Below are positions 45,144-53,900 of a DNA stretch of 64,000 nt, piece by piece. Where the stretch lies: positions 28,680 to 92,679 of the forward strand of contig CAYMKL010000007.1 in NCBI GenBank assembly GCA_964390805.1, in the 5' to 3' direction. Made by a program: the position numbers and the translations under genes. Position 1 is the stretch's first letter. Each line of letters opens with the position of its first letter. Below the pieces are notes generated by a model. It made no database searches, was not told the origin of the DNA, and was given only the letters and a program-made list of their open reading frames with translations. This DNA is from CAYMKL01 sp964390805. GTDB taxonomy: Bacteria > Chloroflexota > Anaerolineae > VGOG01.

Positions 45144-45312
45144 AGATCGGGTGGCCTGTTTCCCCCTCAGCACGCCACTGAGGAAGCGAGGCAGGTAGCA
45201 GAGATCAAACCGCCGCCACGGTGTTACCACCACGGATGGAAGCGTGGATGGCATCCAAGGGTCAAGTTCCTGGACAAAGACCCCTCGAGAAAGATCTCCC
45301 CCGATCTTTTTT
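45144..45312 (+). ncRNA. unidentified structured RNA, about 170 nt
   Basis: It begins at the predicted start of a perfect promoter and ends in cccgatct then tttttt. The 5' end agatcggg pairs with the 3' end cccgatct. Inside are the hairpins cctcag/ctgagg (about 45165-45183) and gggtc/gaccc (about 45259-45283). A possible long-range stem joins gagatc (45201) to gatctc (45293). The 3' arm gatct can also pair locally with agatc (45292), forming the terminator. No frame has an SD or protein-like sequence. No plus-strand gene follows within range, so it is not an obvious leader. It does not show recognisable signatures of tRNA, tmRNA, RNase P, SRP RNA or a riboswitch class I know; a 6S-like RNA is possible but the long rod shape is not evident. 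Confidence 0.55.
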
Positions 45313-45341
45313 GTTTGGGTGTGTTTCAAATGAGTTAGACA

Positions 45342-45441
45342 AGACTTCGGAAGTTTCAAAGGTGCTCTACCCAGTGGCATCTGAGGCGATTTCAAGTCGC
45401 TTTTGCCTTAAGAATTCTCGGCTGAAAACTTCCGAAGTCTA
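45342..45441. repeat. inverted repeat agacttcggaagttt / aaacttccgaagtct
   Basis: Perfect arms of about 15 bp, 70 bases apart, enclosing a smaller hairpin (gcgatttcaagtcgc). Same style as the agacctcgg and gacctgacagg palindromes elsewhere in the window. The gap 45313-45469 holds no gene. Confidence 0.65.
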
Positions 45442-45469
45442 GCCTCAACCGAAATGAAACACGCCCTTT

Positions 45470-45919
45470 CTATTCTTGCCAAAGCCTTAGGATGTGCTCT
45501 GGCCTTGTTATTACAAGGTCAGGCTGGCTGCGCCCCCTATACGTCGCTATTGCCCTTTCGTGTGCCCTTGATTTTCGCCCTATTCTGGCAATGCTGATAT
45601 TCTCTTTTGGAGAATCGGGCTGCACCTTCCTGATGTGGGATAGCAACATTCCCCGTATATCTTTCTCCAACCCTGTGTATTCCTCATCTATCGTTATAGT
45701 CTCTAGCTTTTTGAGATGCCCTTCGATCAATAGAAAAACTCCCGCACAGAATATCTCCAGATAAGGGCTCTTAGTCCCACGCGCTCGCAGTATCGCGATA
45801 CAGCGCCTCTTTATTCTCGCTGGTATGAGAATTGCATAATCCATCTCGTTAGAGAAAGCAAGTACAGTGTCTACTTGAGTTCTTTCGATCTTGCCACTTT
45901 GGTCAACCTGGATGTGCAA
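45470..45919 (-). CDS. hypothetical protein with TTG start
   Basis: 149 residues; TTG start with gagagg 7 bases upstream. Sequence begins MHIQVDQSGKIERTQVDTVL and continues AFSNEMDYAILIPARIKRRC. The beginning resembles small proteins with a DxS-like first strand that could be an RNase H-like or viral/phage-type fold, but no catalytic set is evident. The C-terminal part is basic (IGRKSRAHERAIATYRGRS) and may bind nucleic acid. It starts just after the stop of the short frame upstream, suggesting coupled translation. I do not recognise its family. Confidence 0.6.
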   Translation of the reverse strand: MHIQVDQSGKIERTQVDTVLAFSNEMDYAILIPARIKRRCIAILRARGTKSPYLEIFCAGVFLLIEGHLKKLETITIDEEYTGLEKDIRGMLLSHIRKVQPDSPKENISIARIGRKSRAHERAIATYRGRSQPDLVITRPEHILRLWQE

Positions 45920-45921
45920 TT

Positions 45922-46107
45922 ATGATCCTCTCAACCTCCTCCTGTAGGCATCCATCACGTAGGGAATGCCGGAGACCTTGGCTGTCTCCTCAGTGAGGGC
46001 TATCAGGTTCTTGCAGCTGATGGTCGAGACCTGGAAGTCGCGGGTTCCAGCCATGAGCTGTTGCAGACCGATCTGGAGCTTGTCTGTAAAGGTGGGGATG
46101 CCGAACG
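45922..46107 (-). pseudogene. unrecognised coding fragment between GDH and hypothetical gene
   Basis: The minus-strand frame reads LTFGIPTFTDKLQIGLQQLM, AGTRDFQVSTISCKNLIALT and EETAKVSGIPYVMDAYRRRL, then stops. It has protein-like composition but begins directly at the dehydrogenase stop without its own SD, so it looks like the tail of a lost gene fused by deletion. An internal ATG (MAGTRDF) could start a 42-residue product. Confidence 0.4.
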
Positions 46108-47466
46108 TCAGGGCCAGATGCCCCGCAGCAGCGTTGCTTTGGCCACCCGGCCGACAGCCAGGACGTAGGCCGCTGTGCGCATGGGAAGCTTGCGCTCCTG
46201 GGCGATGTCCCATACCTGCTGGAAACTTTGCACCATGGTCTTCCGAAGCCTGGCGTTAATCTGCTCCTCGCTCCAGAAGAAGGACTGCACATCCTGAACC
46301 CATTCAAAGTAGGACATCATCATGCCGCCGGCGCTGGCCAGGATGTCGGGGAGGACGCAGATCCCCTTGTCAGCCAGAATGGCATCAGCACTGGGGGTGA
46401 TGATGCCTGGCCCTCCCTCGGCGATGCACTTGGCCTGGATCCGTTCGGCGTTATCGGCTCGAATCTGGTTACCCAGGGCAGCCGGCACCAGGATGTCACA
46501 GCCCAGGCTCAAGAGGTCTTGTTCTGTGATTGGCTCCGTTCCTTTCAGACCTGCCACCGTGCGTTTCTGAGCCGCGTGCCGAATGGCAGCCAAGGCGTCG
46601 AAGCCTTCGGGATGGTACACCCCGCCATGCAGGTCGTTGGCGGCCACGATACGGCAACCAGCCTCCTGCAGATAGAGAGCTGCATTGGAGCCCACTCGGC
46701 CGAAGCCCTGCACCGCAACTGTGGCCCCCTCTAGCTTTTTGCCCATCCGCTTGAAAGCTTCCCGGACAACGTACATCAGACCCCGCCCGATGGCTCCGGC
46801 CTGGCCCAGGGTGCCCCCGATCTCCAGGGGTTTGCCTGTGACAACGGCCGACACTGAGTGGCCCTTACCCATGCTGTAGGTGTCCATAGCCCAGGCCATG
46901 ATCTGCGGTCCCGTGTTCAGATCGGGATCGGGGATGTCGCTCTCCGGCCCCACCAACAGCGAGATGTCGTTGATGTAGCGCCGTGTCAGGCGCTCCAACT
47001 CACGCTGCGACAGCATCTCCGGATCGCAAGCCACACCCCCCTGCGCACCGCCGAAGGGGACATTCACCACGGCGCATTTCCACGTGTTCCACATAGCCAG
47101 GGCACGCATTTCATCCAGGCTGATGTCGGGGTGATAGCGTACCCCGCCCTTGCTTGCTCCCATCACTGCGTTGTGATGCACGCGGTAACCGGTGAACATC
47201 TTCACCGATTCATCGTCCATCCTCACCGGAAAAGCGACGATCAAGGCTCGCCTGGGCTCTCGCAGAAAGTCAATCAGACCCCTTTTCAAGTCCAGATGCG
47301 TCGTTGCCATGTCAAACTGGCGCAACGCCATCCGGTAGGGATTGGCCTCACTGCTGAACATCGCCTCTGCCGGATACAGACAAGCTTCGTAGATGTCTTC
47401 CCCCAAAGTGTGGTGCTCTGACGATGGAGTTGGGGTATCCATTACATCATTATCATTGGTCATCAT
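46108..47466 (-). CDS. glutamate dehydrogenase paralog lacking catalytic lysine
   Basis: 452 residues. Whole-length similarity to the next gene and to Glu/Leu/Phe/Val dehydrogenases: ASKGGVRYHPDISLDEMRAL, ESDIPDPDLNTGPQIMAWAM, VAVQGFGRVGSNAALYLQEA. The catalytic Lys motif GGAKGG reads GGAQGG here (Q142), and the ATGRG motif reads AIGRG. The substrate Lys in SKGG and the catalytic Asp in PDPDLNT are kept. It has an extra N-terminal 35 residues. Probably inactive alone; in Thermus a non-catalytic GdhA pairs with catalytic GdhB, so a regulatory subunit is a plausible role. Gap to the upstream active gene is only 21 bases. Confidence 0.88.
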   Translation of the reverse strand: MMTNDNDVMDTPTPSSEHHTLGEDIYEACLYPAEAMFSSEANPYRMALRQFDMATTHLDLKRGLIDFLREPRRALIVAFPVRMDDESVKMFTGYRVHHNAVMGASKGGVRYHPDISLDEMRALAMWNTWKCAVVNVPFGGAQGGVACDPEMLSQRELERLTRRYINDISLLVGPESDIPDPDLNTGPQIMAWAMDTYSMGKGHSVSAVVTGKPLEIGGTLGQAGAIGRGLMYVVREAFKRMGKKLEGATVAVQGFGRVGSNAALYLQEAGCRIVAANDLHGGVYHPEGFDALAAIRHAAQKRTVAGLKGTEPITEQDLLSLGCDILVPAALGNQIRADNAERIQAKCIAEGGPGIITPSADAILADKGICVLPDILASAGGMMMSYFEWVQDVQSFFWSEEQINARLRKTMVQSFQQVWDIAQERKLPMRTAAYVLAVGRVAKATLLRGIWP

Positions 47467-47487
47467 CTTTGAGCGCCTCCTCGGCTC

Positions 47488-48747
47488 CTATGGGTAGATG
47501 CCCCGCAGCAGGGTAGCGTTAGCCACACGGTCAATGGCCAGGATGTAGGCTGCGATGCGCATGTCAACCTCTTGACTTTGGGAGATGGCCAGCACATCAT
47601 TGAAAGCTCTGACCATGATTTTCTCTAAATTCGCGTTGACCTCGTCCTCGCTCCAGAAGAAGGACTGCAAGCCCTGTACCCATTCGAAATAGGACACCGT
47701 CACCCCACCCGCGTTGGCCAGGATGTCGGGAATGACGAAGGCCCCTTTGTCGAACAGGATGGCATCCGCCTCTGGTGTGGTGGGGCCGTTGGCTCCCTCG
47801 GAGATGACGCGAGCCTTGATGCGATCTGCATTCTCCTCGGTGATCTCGTTCTCCAGAGCTGCCGGCACGAGCACCTCGCAATCCAGCTCCAGCAGCTCCT
47901 CGTTCGTGATCTTATCGGTGCCCGGATAGCCGACCACGGTTCTAGTCTCTGCCTTGTGGCGCATCACGTCCTCGGCGTCTAATCCTTTTGGATTGTAGAT
48001 GCCCCCTTGCGAATCACTGGCAGCGATGATAGTGCAGCCCAATTCCTGCAAAAGCTGGGCCCCGATGGCACCCACATTGCCGAACCCTTGCACAGCCACC
48101 CGCACTCCCTCAATGGGTATGCCCAGGTGCTTGAGGGCGTCGCGAGTGGTAAACATCACTCCACGACCGGTGGCCTCTCGACGGCCCAGGCTCCCGCCGA
48201 TCTCGACGGGCTTGCCAGTGACCACCGCCGGCACCGAATAGCCCTTGGTCATACTGTAGGTGTCCATGATCCAGGCCATGGTTTGGGCATTGGTGTTGAC
48301 ATCGGGGGCAGGGATGTCGGAATCAGGGCCGATAAACATGATGATCTCGCTAGTGAAGCGCCGGGTCAGGCGCTCCAGCTCCCGCTCTGACATCACCTTG
48401 GGATTGCAGACCACGCCGCCCTTGGCGCCGCCGTAGGGAATCCCCACCACCGCGCCCTTCCAGGTCATCCACATAGCCAGGGCGCGCACTTCATCCAGAG
48501 TCACGTCGGGATGGTAGCGGATGCCTCCCTTGGCCGGCCCGCGAGCCAGGCTATGCTGCACACGGTGGCCGGTGAACATCTGGATGCTGCCATCGTCCAT
48601 TTTCACCGGAAAATTGACGGTCAGCTCCCGCTTGGGAAGCCGCAGCTTGGCCTTGATGCCCGCTTTCAGATCGAGATACTTGGCCGCATTGTCGAACTGC
48701 CTTTGCGCTATCTCATAGGGATTCTCACTGACAGGATTTCCTTGCAT
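47488..48747 (-). CDS. gdhA: glutamate dehydrogenase (catalytic)
   Basis: 419 residues, standard hexameric length; gaggagg precedes ATG. PAKGGIRYHPDVTLDEVRAL, YGGAKGGVVCNPK (catalytic K109), DSDIPAPDVNTNAQTMAWIM (catalytic Asp), and dinucleotide fold VAVQGFGNVGAIGAQLLQEL. All residues of an active enzyme are present. Reversibly converts glutamate to 2-oxoglutarate and ammonia. It is followed by the Q142 paralog and lies near alanine dehydrogenase, suggesting amino acid catabolism feeding ferredoxin- and CoA-linked steps. Confidence 0.93.
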   Translation of the reverse strand: MQGNPVSENPYEIAQRQFDNAAKYLDLKAGIKAKLRLPKRELTVNFPVKMDDGSIQMFTGHRVQHSLARGPAKGGIRYHPDVTLDEVRALAMWMTWKGAVVGIPYGGAKGGVVCNPKVMSERELERLTRRFTSEIIMFIGPDSDIPAPDVNTNAQTMAWIMDTYSMTKGYSVPAVVTGKPVEIGGSLGRREATGRGVMFTTRDALKHLGIPIEGVRVAVQGFGNVGAIGAQLLQELGCTIIAASDSQGGIYNPKGLDAEDVMRHKAETRTVVGYPGTDKITNEELLELDCEVLVPAALENEITEENADRIKARVISEGANGPTTPEADAILFDKGAFVIPDILANAGGVTVSYFEWVQGLQSFFWSEDEVNANLEKIMVRAFNDVLAISQSQEVDMRIAAYILAIDRVANATLLRGIYP

Positions 48748-48786
48748 TTTTACTAACCTCCTCGGTTGTATTTTGGGATAAACAAA

Positions 48787-48804
48787 GAGCGCCCACGGGC
48801 GCTC
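48787..48804 (-). terminator. intrinsic terminator after gatB
   Basis: Perfect arms gagcgccc/gggcgctc with a 2-base loop, in minus orientation followed by tttgtttat. It separates the gatB transcript from gdhA. Confidence 0.8.
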
Positions 48805-48877
48805 GTCACAGATTCCCTGAGAACGCCCTTGTTCCTCCGAATTTGCTCGTCATATTCTACACAAAGGGCCTCGAAAG

Positions 48878-50308
48878 TCAAGCCTGGCCCAGCTTCTCCT
48901 TAAATAGTTTGTTGGCCAAGTGGGGATTCGCCTTGCCGCGAGTGGCCTTCATCACCTGACCGACGAGGAAACGTAGCACCGCCTCTTTGCCCGCCAGGTA
49001 CTCCGCCACTGGACCAGGGTTCTCCGCTATGATCTGCTCGACGATGCGCGAGAGCTCTTCGGCGTCGCTGATCTGGACCAGGCCCCTCTTCTTGACGATC
49101 TGAGAAGCAGGCTGGCCCGTCTCGAACATCGTGGCGAAAACGTCTTTGGCGATGTTGATGCTAATGGTGTCCTTCTCCACCAGGGTAAGTAGCTCGGCCA
49201 ATGCACCCGGGGTGACCTTGACTGCCTCTATTCCCAAGTCTGCGGCCTTCAGCAGGCGGAACAGCTCGCCAGTGACCCAGTTGGCCACAGTTTTGGCATC
49301 GGGATAAGCCCGGACGCAGGAGTCAAAGTAGTCGGCCACCGGCTTCTCCGCCGTCAGCACTTCGGCGTCGTAGCGGGACAGCCCATGCTGCTCCGTGAAG
49401 CGGGACTGCTTGGCGTCGGGCAGTTCGGGTAGCCTGGCCGTGATTCCCGCCACCCACTCCCGGCTGAGGACGAGGGGCGGCAAGTCCGGCTCTGGGAAGT
49501 AGCGGTAGTCATGGGCGTGTTCCTTGCTGCGCTGAACCACAGTGATGCCTCGCGCTTCATCCCAGCCCATCGTCACCTGCTCGATGCATCCACCAGCCTC
49601 CAGGGTGTCAGCTTGCCGCCCGATCTCATACTCTAGGGCCAGCTTCACTGAGTGAAAACTGTTGAGGTTTTTGACCTCCACTTTGGTACCAAGTTCACTC
49701 TTGCCCAGCGGGCGCAGGGAGATGTTGGCCTCGCAGCGCATGGCACCCTTTTCCATGTTGCCTGAGTTCACACCTAGGTATCTCAGGATAGTGCGCAGCT
49801 TTGCCAAATACTGGCGGGCCTCCTCAGGGGTACGAATGTCGGGCCGGCTGACGATTTCCATTAAGGGCACGCTGGAGCGGTTGAAGTCCACCAGGCTATG
49901 TCCGCCCAGGTGAAACAGCTTGGCAGTGTCCTCCTCCAGATGAACTCGCTCGATGCCGATACGCTTGCTCTCCCCGTCCGCCTCGATGTCCAGCCAGCCA
50001 TCGCGAGACAGGGGTAAGTCGTACTGGGAGATCTGGTATCCTTTGGGCAGGTCGGGATAGAAATAGTTCTTACGGTCGAATTTGGAGAACTCAGGGATCT
50101 GGCAATTGAGGGCCAGGGCAGTCATAACGGTGTACGCTATGGCCTTCTGATTGATGACCGGCAGTACCCCCGGCATCCCCAGGCAGACAGGACAGACGTG
50201 GGTATTGGGCTCTGCGGCGGCGTAATCGGCGCTACAGCGGCAGAACATCTTGGATTCGGTCAGCAGTTGGGCGTGAACCTCAATGCCGATCACGACCTCG
50301 TAGTCCAC
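48878..50308 (-). CDS. gatB: Asp/Glu-tRNA amidotransferase subunit B
   Basis: 476 residues. Family segments: YEVVIGIEVHAQLLTESKMF, CRCSADYAAAEPNTHVCPVC (zinc Cys), LGMPGVLPVINQKAI, FDRKNYFYPDLPKGYQISQY, RVHLEEDTAKLFH, DFNRSSVPLMEIVSRPDIRT, and the C-terminal YqeY-like tail FLVGQVMKATRGKANPHLAN. Binds mischarged tRNA and passes ammonia from GatA. Separated from gatC-gatA by about 4.4 kb of other genes on the same strand. Follows alanine dehydrogenase by 14 bases. Confidence 0.95.
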   Translation of the reverse strand: MDYEVVIGIEVHAQLLTESKMFCRCSADYAAAEPNTHVCPVCLGMPGVLPVINQKAIAYTVMTALALNCQIPEFSKFDRKNYFYPDLPKGYQISQYDLPLSRDGWLDIEADGESKRIGIERVHLEEDTAKLFHLGGHSLVDFNRSSVPLMEIVSRPDIRTPEEARQYLAKLRTILRYLGVNSGNMEKGAMRCEANISLRPLGKSELGTKVEVKNLNSFHSVKLALEYEIGRQADTLEAGGCIEQVTMGWDEARGITVVQRSKEHAHDYRYFPEPDLPPLVLSREWVAGITARLPELPDAKQSRFTEQHGLSRYDAEVLTAEKPVADYFDSCVRAYPDAKTVANWVTGELFRLLKAADLGIEAVKVTPGALAELLTLVEKDTISINIAKDVFATMFETGQPASQIVKKRGLVQISDAEELSRIVEQIIAENPGPVAEYLAGKEAVLRFLVGQVMKATRGKANPHLANKLFKEKLGQA

Positions 50309-50322
50309 GGCGCTCTCCCTTT

Positions 50323-51450
50323 CTAACCTCTAACCTCCAGCAGCATCTCCAGTGATGCGCACTCTAACCCGTGCGCGCTGGAGACGCCATTGCAAGTGAC
50401 ATTACCTTTGTAGACGTTTACCCCTTTAGCCAGGGCTGCGTTGCTCTTCACAGCCTCGACGAAGCCGCGATTGGCCAGTTGAAGGGCGTAGGGCAAGGTG
50501 GCGTTTGTCAGAGCATAAGTCGAAGTGCGCGGCACGGCGCCGGGCATATTGGTGACACAATAGTGGACCACCCCTTCTTCGATGTAGGTAGGGTCAGTGT
50601 GGGTGGTGGGGCGGGATGTCTCGATGCAGCCGCCCTGGTCAATGGCTACGTCAACGATCACGCTGCCCGGATTCATGCTCCTCACCATCTCCCGCGTGAC
50701 CACGTGAGGCGCCCTCGCCCCAGTGACGAGCACCGCCCCGATCACGACGTCGGCGCGTTTGACGGCCTCGGCCACGCTGTGAGGGTTCGAACCCAGGGTG
50801 ACGAGATTTCCATGGAATATCTCGCTCAGGTAGCGCAGCCTGTCCATCCTGAGATCCATGGCGGTGACACTGGCCCCCATACCCAGGGCCATCTCCACCG
50901 CGTTCTTCCCTACGGTGCCAACCCCGATGACGACCACGGTGCAGGGAAGAACACCGGGCACCCCGCCGAGGAGCTTACCTCGCCCTCCGATGGGCTTTTC
51001 CAGACAATGGGCAGCCACCTGTACCGACATCCTGCCGGCCACTTCGCTCATGGGTTCCAGCAAGGGCAACTCTCCGTTCGACAACTCAACCGTCTCGTAG
51101 GCCACGGCTGTCACCTTCTTCTCCATCAGAAGCCCGGTCAAGGTCTCCAACTTCGGGTTGGCAAGATGAAGGTAAGTGAATAAAATAAGATCTTCACGGA
51201 AGAATCGGAATTCCGGCTCGATAGGCTCCTTAACTTTGAGCACCATCTCGGCTCCCCAGGCGTCGGCGGCGGAGGGCACTATCTCCGCCCCTGCTTGCCT
51301 GTACTCCTCGTCGGAGAAACCGCTCCCCTCGCCGGCCCCTCTCTCGACCAGGACCTCTTGTCCCGCCCTGACCAGCATGTCCACCCCGGCTGGCGTGGCG
51401 CCAACTCTGTTCTCGGCTGTCTTTATCTCCTTTGATACTCCGATGATCAT
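50323..51450 (-). CDS. ald: alanine dehydrogenase
   Basis: 375 residues, typical length. MIIGVSKEIKTAENRVGATP (substrate Arg), VLKVKEPIEPEFRFFREDLI (substrate Lys), LFTYLHLANP (catalytic His), NAD fold VVVIGVGTVGKNAVEMALGM and the diagnostic VDVAIDQGGCIETSRPTTH. Interconverts alanine and pyruvate with NAD. Its product pyruvate is a candidate substrate for the ferredoxin oxidoreductase at 19-23 kb. Start overlaps the upstream small gene by 4 bases (ATGA). Confidence 0.94.
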   Translation of the reverse strand: MIIGVSKEIKTAENRVGATPAGVDMLVRAGQEVLVERGAGEGSGFSDEEYRQAGAEIVPSAADAWGAEMVLKVKEPIEPEFRFFREDLILFTYLHLANPKLETLTGLLMEKKVTAVAYETVELSNGELPLLEPMSEVAGRMSVQVAAHCLEKPIGGRGKLLGGVPGVLPCTVVVIGVGTVGKNAVEMALGMGASVTAMDLRMDRLRYLSEIFHGNLVTLGSNPHSVAEAVKRADVVIGAVLVTGARAPHVVTREMVRSMNPGSVIVDVAIDQGGCIETSRPTTHTDPTYIEEGVVHYCVTNMPGAVPRTSTYALTNATLPYALQLANRGFVEAVKSNAALAKGVNVYKGNVTCNGVSSAHGLECASLEMLLEVRG

Positions 51451-51692
51451 CGTTGATCCTCCTTAGAATGGGTTTTGATTTGAACTGCTTGTACTGACCA
51501 CATGTCCTCAAACTCGTCGTACGCTAGCTCGAAAAGACCGCCCTCCTCGGTCCGCACCAGGAAATGGGGACCCTCGGGGACGCGCCAGGCCCGTTCCACT
51601 GCCTGGACGACGTGGGGCTCGCCTTGCCAAACGAAGGCACGGGGCTCCTGGGCGTAGGTGTGGCCCGAATAACACTCGACAATTGGTTCCAT
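51447..51692 (-). CDS. small conserved protein (DUF6504-like), coupled to ald
   Basis: 81 residues. Begins MEPIVECYSGHTYAQEPRAF and continues VWQGEPHVVQAVERAWRVPE, with WSVQAVQ near the end. The pattern of PxxFxWxGxxxxVxxVxxxW followed by an acidic strand pair resembles small DUF6504 proteins of unknown function; the assignment is tentative. Translationally coupled to alanine dehydrogenase. Confidence 0.6.
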   Translation of the reverse strand: MEPIVECYSGHTYAQEPRAFVWQGEPHVVQAVERAWRVPEGPHFLVRTEEGGLFELAYDEFEDMWSVQAVQIKTHSKEDQR

Positions 51693-51707
51693 AAGTTTCG
51701 GTGCGCT

Positions 51708-51746
51708 CCTTCGACGAGCTCAGGACACCGCTTCGGCTACGGGCGG
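51708..51746. repeat. family C repeat upstream of galU end
   Basis: ccttcgacgagctcaggaca then ccgcttcggctacgggc; intergenic copy with a downstream partial inverted copy. Confidence 0.75.
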
Positions 51747-51772
51747 TCTTTGCCCGCCTCGACCCAGGGAGG

Positions 51773-52645
51773 CTATGGCCTGAGTCCTTTGAGATACTCG
51801 CGGAGCTGCGGGCCGATGCGGTCATCTTTCAGAGCCAAAGCGATGAATGTCTGCAACAGGCGCAGCGGATCGCCAGTGGTGTACCAGGTTCCTTTGATCG
51901 GCTGGGCCACGACCCGTTTTCGCTGGGCAAGGGTCATCATGGCGTCAGCCATCCACAGCTCTCCCCCCTTGCCCAACGTTTGTTCTTCTAAGATTTCGAC
52001 CACTTCGTATGGGACAACGAATCTCCCTATTACGATGAGATTGGAAGGGGCTTGCATTGGCTTTGGCTTCTCAATTAGATTTTCGATTTCAGGTGCTTCC
52101 GTGTCTTCTTTCAGCTTGATGCAGCCATAGAGATGGGTTTCCTCCCAGGGCACCTCGTAGGCGGCCATGGCCGCGGCGGGCTGGTAGCGCTGGTAGGCAT
52201 CCATCACCTGGCGCAAGCCGGGTGGGTCAGCATCAATAACGTCGTCGCCAAACATGTAGGCGAACGTTTCACCCTTACCAATAAAGGGGGCAGCTGCCAG
52301 GAGTGGGGTACCGTTGCCGTAGGGCAGATCATTCCCCTGGCGGACAAAGGCGAAGTTAGCTAACTTCGAAACGCACTTGACCTCTTCCAGGTAGTGCGAT
52401 TTTCCTGTTGCCTCCAATGCTCGTTCTAGTTCTGGCACTGAATCAAAATGATCGCTTATAGCATGGCTGCCGCGCCGGATCACCAAGATGATGTCAGTGA
52501 TGCCTGAGCTTACGGCCTCTTCCACCACGTGTTGGAGGATAGGTCGATCCACCAGAGGAAGCATCTCCTTGGGAATAGCTTTAGTGGCTGGCAGAAAGCG
52601 CGTTCCCAGCCCAGCCGCAGCGATGACGGCCTTAGAGATTTTCAT
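51773..52645 (-). CDS. galU: UTP-glucose-1-phosphate uridylyltransferase
   Basis: 290 residues. Nucleotide-binding start ISKAVIAAAGLGTRFLPATK, then AIPKEMLPLVDRPILQHVVE, FGDDVIDADPPGLRQVMDAY, YGCIKLKEDTEAPEIENLIE and the C-terminal MTLAQRKRVVAQPIKGTWYT. Makes UDP-glucose for envelope polysaccharides. A second copy at 53901-54476 is truncated; the two share most residues up to KLKE(D/S)TEAP, so this is a recent duplication. Confidence 0.94.
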   Translation of the reverse strand: MKISKAVIAAAGLGTRFLPATKAIPKEMLPLVDRPILQHVVEEAVSSGITDIILVIRRGSHAISDHFDSVPELERALEATGKSHYLEEVKCVSKLANFAFVRQGNDLPYGNGTPLLAAAPFIGKGETFAYMFGDDVIDADPPGLRQVMDAYQRYQPAAAMAAYEVPWEETHLYGCIKLKEDTEAPEIENLIEKPKPMQAPSNLIVIGRFVVPYEVVEILEEQTLGKGGELWMADAMMTLAQRKRVVAQPIKGTWYTTGDPLRLLQTFIALALKDDRIGPQLREYLKGLRP

Positions 52646-52709
52646 GTATCAGGTCTCCTCCTTGAACTTGTTGATTCCTAGCTTGTGACAAGTTTTGTTC
52701 GACAAGGCC

Positions 52710-53891
52710 TCAACTAATTGCAGAACTGCCGTGCTCTTGGTATCCCATCAGTGTATGTGAGAGCCGATGAAGAAACTGCCCAGTGTTCTTCCTTAAAGCA
52801 GGTAGAACTTCGACTGTCTTCTGGACAGCGGCGCCCAAAAACCCACCTGACCAGAATTCCTGGTTCAGTACAGCTTTCAGATATAGGCAGATGCCTGCTA
52901 GGACTGAAACTACCAGCATATCCCCCCAAATTCCCTTTCTGAGGCTAGCCTGTATTCTGCCACTCAATGTCGGAGAGTAGCTTTGTTCCCAAGCCCTATT
53001 CCAGTAGTAGTTAAGCAAATTGAATATAGTAGTTCTACCCCACTTGTCGCCTCTACCTCGGTACACTATGCCCTCGATTCCTCTCTCAGCCCCCGGGCTA
53101 TGGATATTTAGAATCCACCAGCGTTCATCAATTATGGATGCGCGATGAATAGCTGAGAGCCCAGGGTTGTCCAACCAACGAACTTCGAGCTTTCCAATAT
53201 CTCGGCCTTCTTGACGGGCTAGCTCACGCTCCCTCACACAAAGTTGAGTCCAATCTCGTGTCCGCTCTACGATGTCGCGTACGCTAACATCTGGTTCAAT
53301 CTGTCTAGCTAGGTTGGGTGAGAACATGAGAATTCTCACATCTATTCCTTTCCTCAAAGCATCCTCAATCTCCTCGTAGATCGCTGGATATACCGTTTTA
53401 GAAGAGAAGACACCCAGTTTAATAGATACTCTTGCCTCGTTAATAGCCTCCTTGAGACTTCCACGAGCTGATTCCCAACTGGCCCATCCTACTCTCTCAA
53501 TGAGATCTTTCTCTCTGAGAGACACTCCACGAAACAAGTCTACTTTCTCTTCAATGGTCTCTGCGATGTCAGAATCAAGCTGTGCACCCTGTAGCAGTGA
53601 TCTCGAGATGTTGCTGATAGGATCACGTGCTTCAATGTAGCGATCGTACTTGCCTTCTACAAAATACAACAACTGCTCCTGTATCAAGGAGTGAATCAAC
53701 TCCTCAATTCTATCTGCAGGTAGCTGCTCTATCTCATCGTAGAGCTGCAAGATGTCCACAAGTTCCTCCAGGGATGTGCGATATTGTCGTGTGACTATGA
53801 TTGTAAAGATTCTAGCCTCCAATGGATCAAGGCCCTGTTGGCACAAGTACTCAACCACTCTTTCCTCAGCGGAATTCAGTTGTGTGCTCAT
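52710..53891 (-). CDS. winged-helix/PLD-like membrane-anchored protein of unknown role
   Basis: 393 residues, lower GC than its neighbours. Residues 1-100: winged helix like TrmB-type regulators (LCQQGLDPLEARIFTIIVTR, ELIHSLIQEQLLYFVEGKYD). Residues about 140-310: PLD-like fold without an HKD motif (VSIKLGVFSSKTVYPAIYEE, RKGIDVRILMFSPNLARQIE, NPGLSAIHRASIIDERWWIL; here HRASIID sits where HxK would be). Residues about 325-350: one membrane segment (GDMLVVSVLAGICLYLKAVL). PLD-like modules joined to TrmB domains often sense ligands. It sits exactly between an intact and a truncated galU, as if inserted. Confidence 0.65.
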   Translation of the reverse strand: MSTQLNSAEERVVEYLCQQGLDPLEARIFTIIVTRQYRTSLEELVDILQLYDEIEQLPADRIEELIHSLIQEQLLYFVEGKYDRYIEARDPISNISRSLLQGAQLDSDIAETIEEKVDLFRGVSLREKDLIERVGWASWESARGSLKEAINEARVSIKLGVFSSKTVYPAIYEEIEDALRKGIDVRILMFSPNLARQIEPDVSVRDIVERTRDWTQLCVRERELARQEGRDIGKLEVRWLDNPGLSAIHRASIIDERWWILNIHSPGAERGIEGIVYRGRGDKWGRTTIFNLLNYYWNRAWEQSYSPTLSGRIQASLRKGIWGDMLVVSVLAGICLYLKAVLNQEFWSGGFLGAAVQKTVEVLPALRKNTGQFLHRLSHTLMGYQEHGSSAIS

Positions 53892-53900
53892 CTCCCCTCC

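Noticed and set aside
45180..45240. T-box-like sequence (ggtggtaacaccgtgg) on the minus strand
   Set aside because: It partly resembles the T-box bulge, but there is no specifier stem, no minus-strand terminator after it, and the plus strand has the promoter and terminator. The hairpin symmetry explains it.
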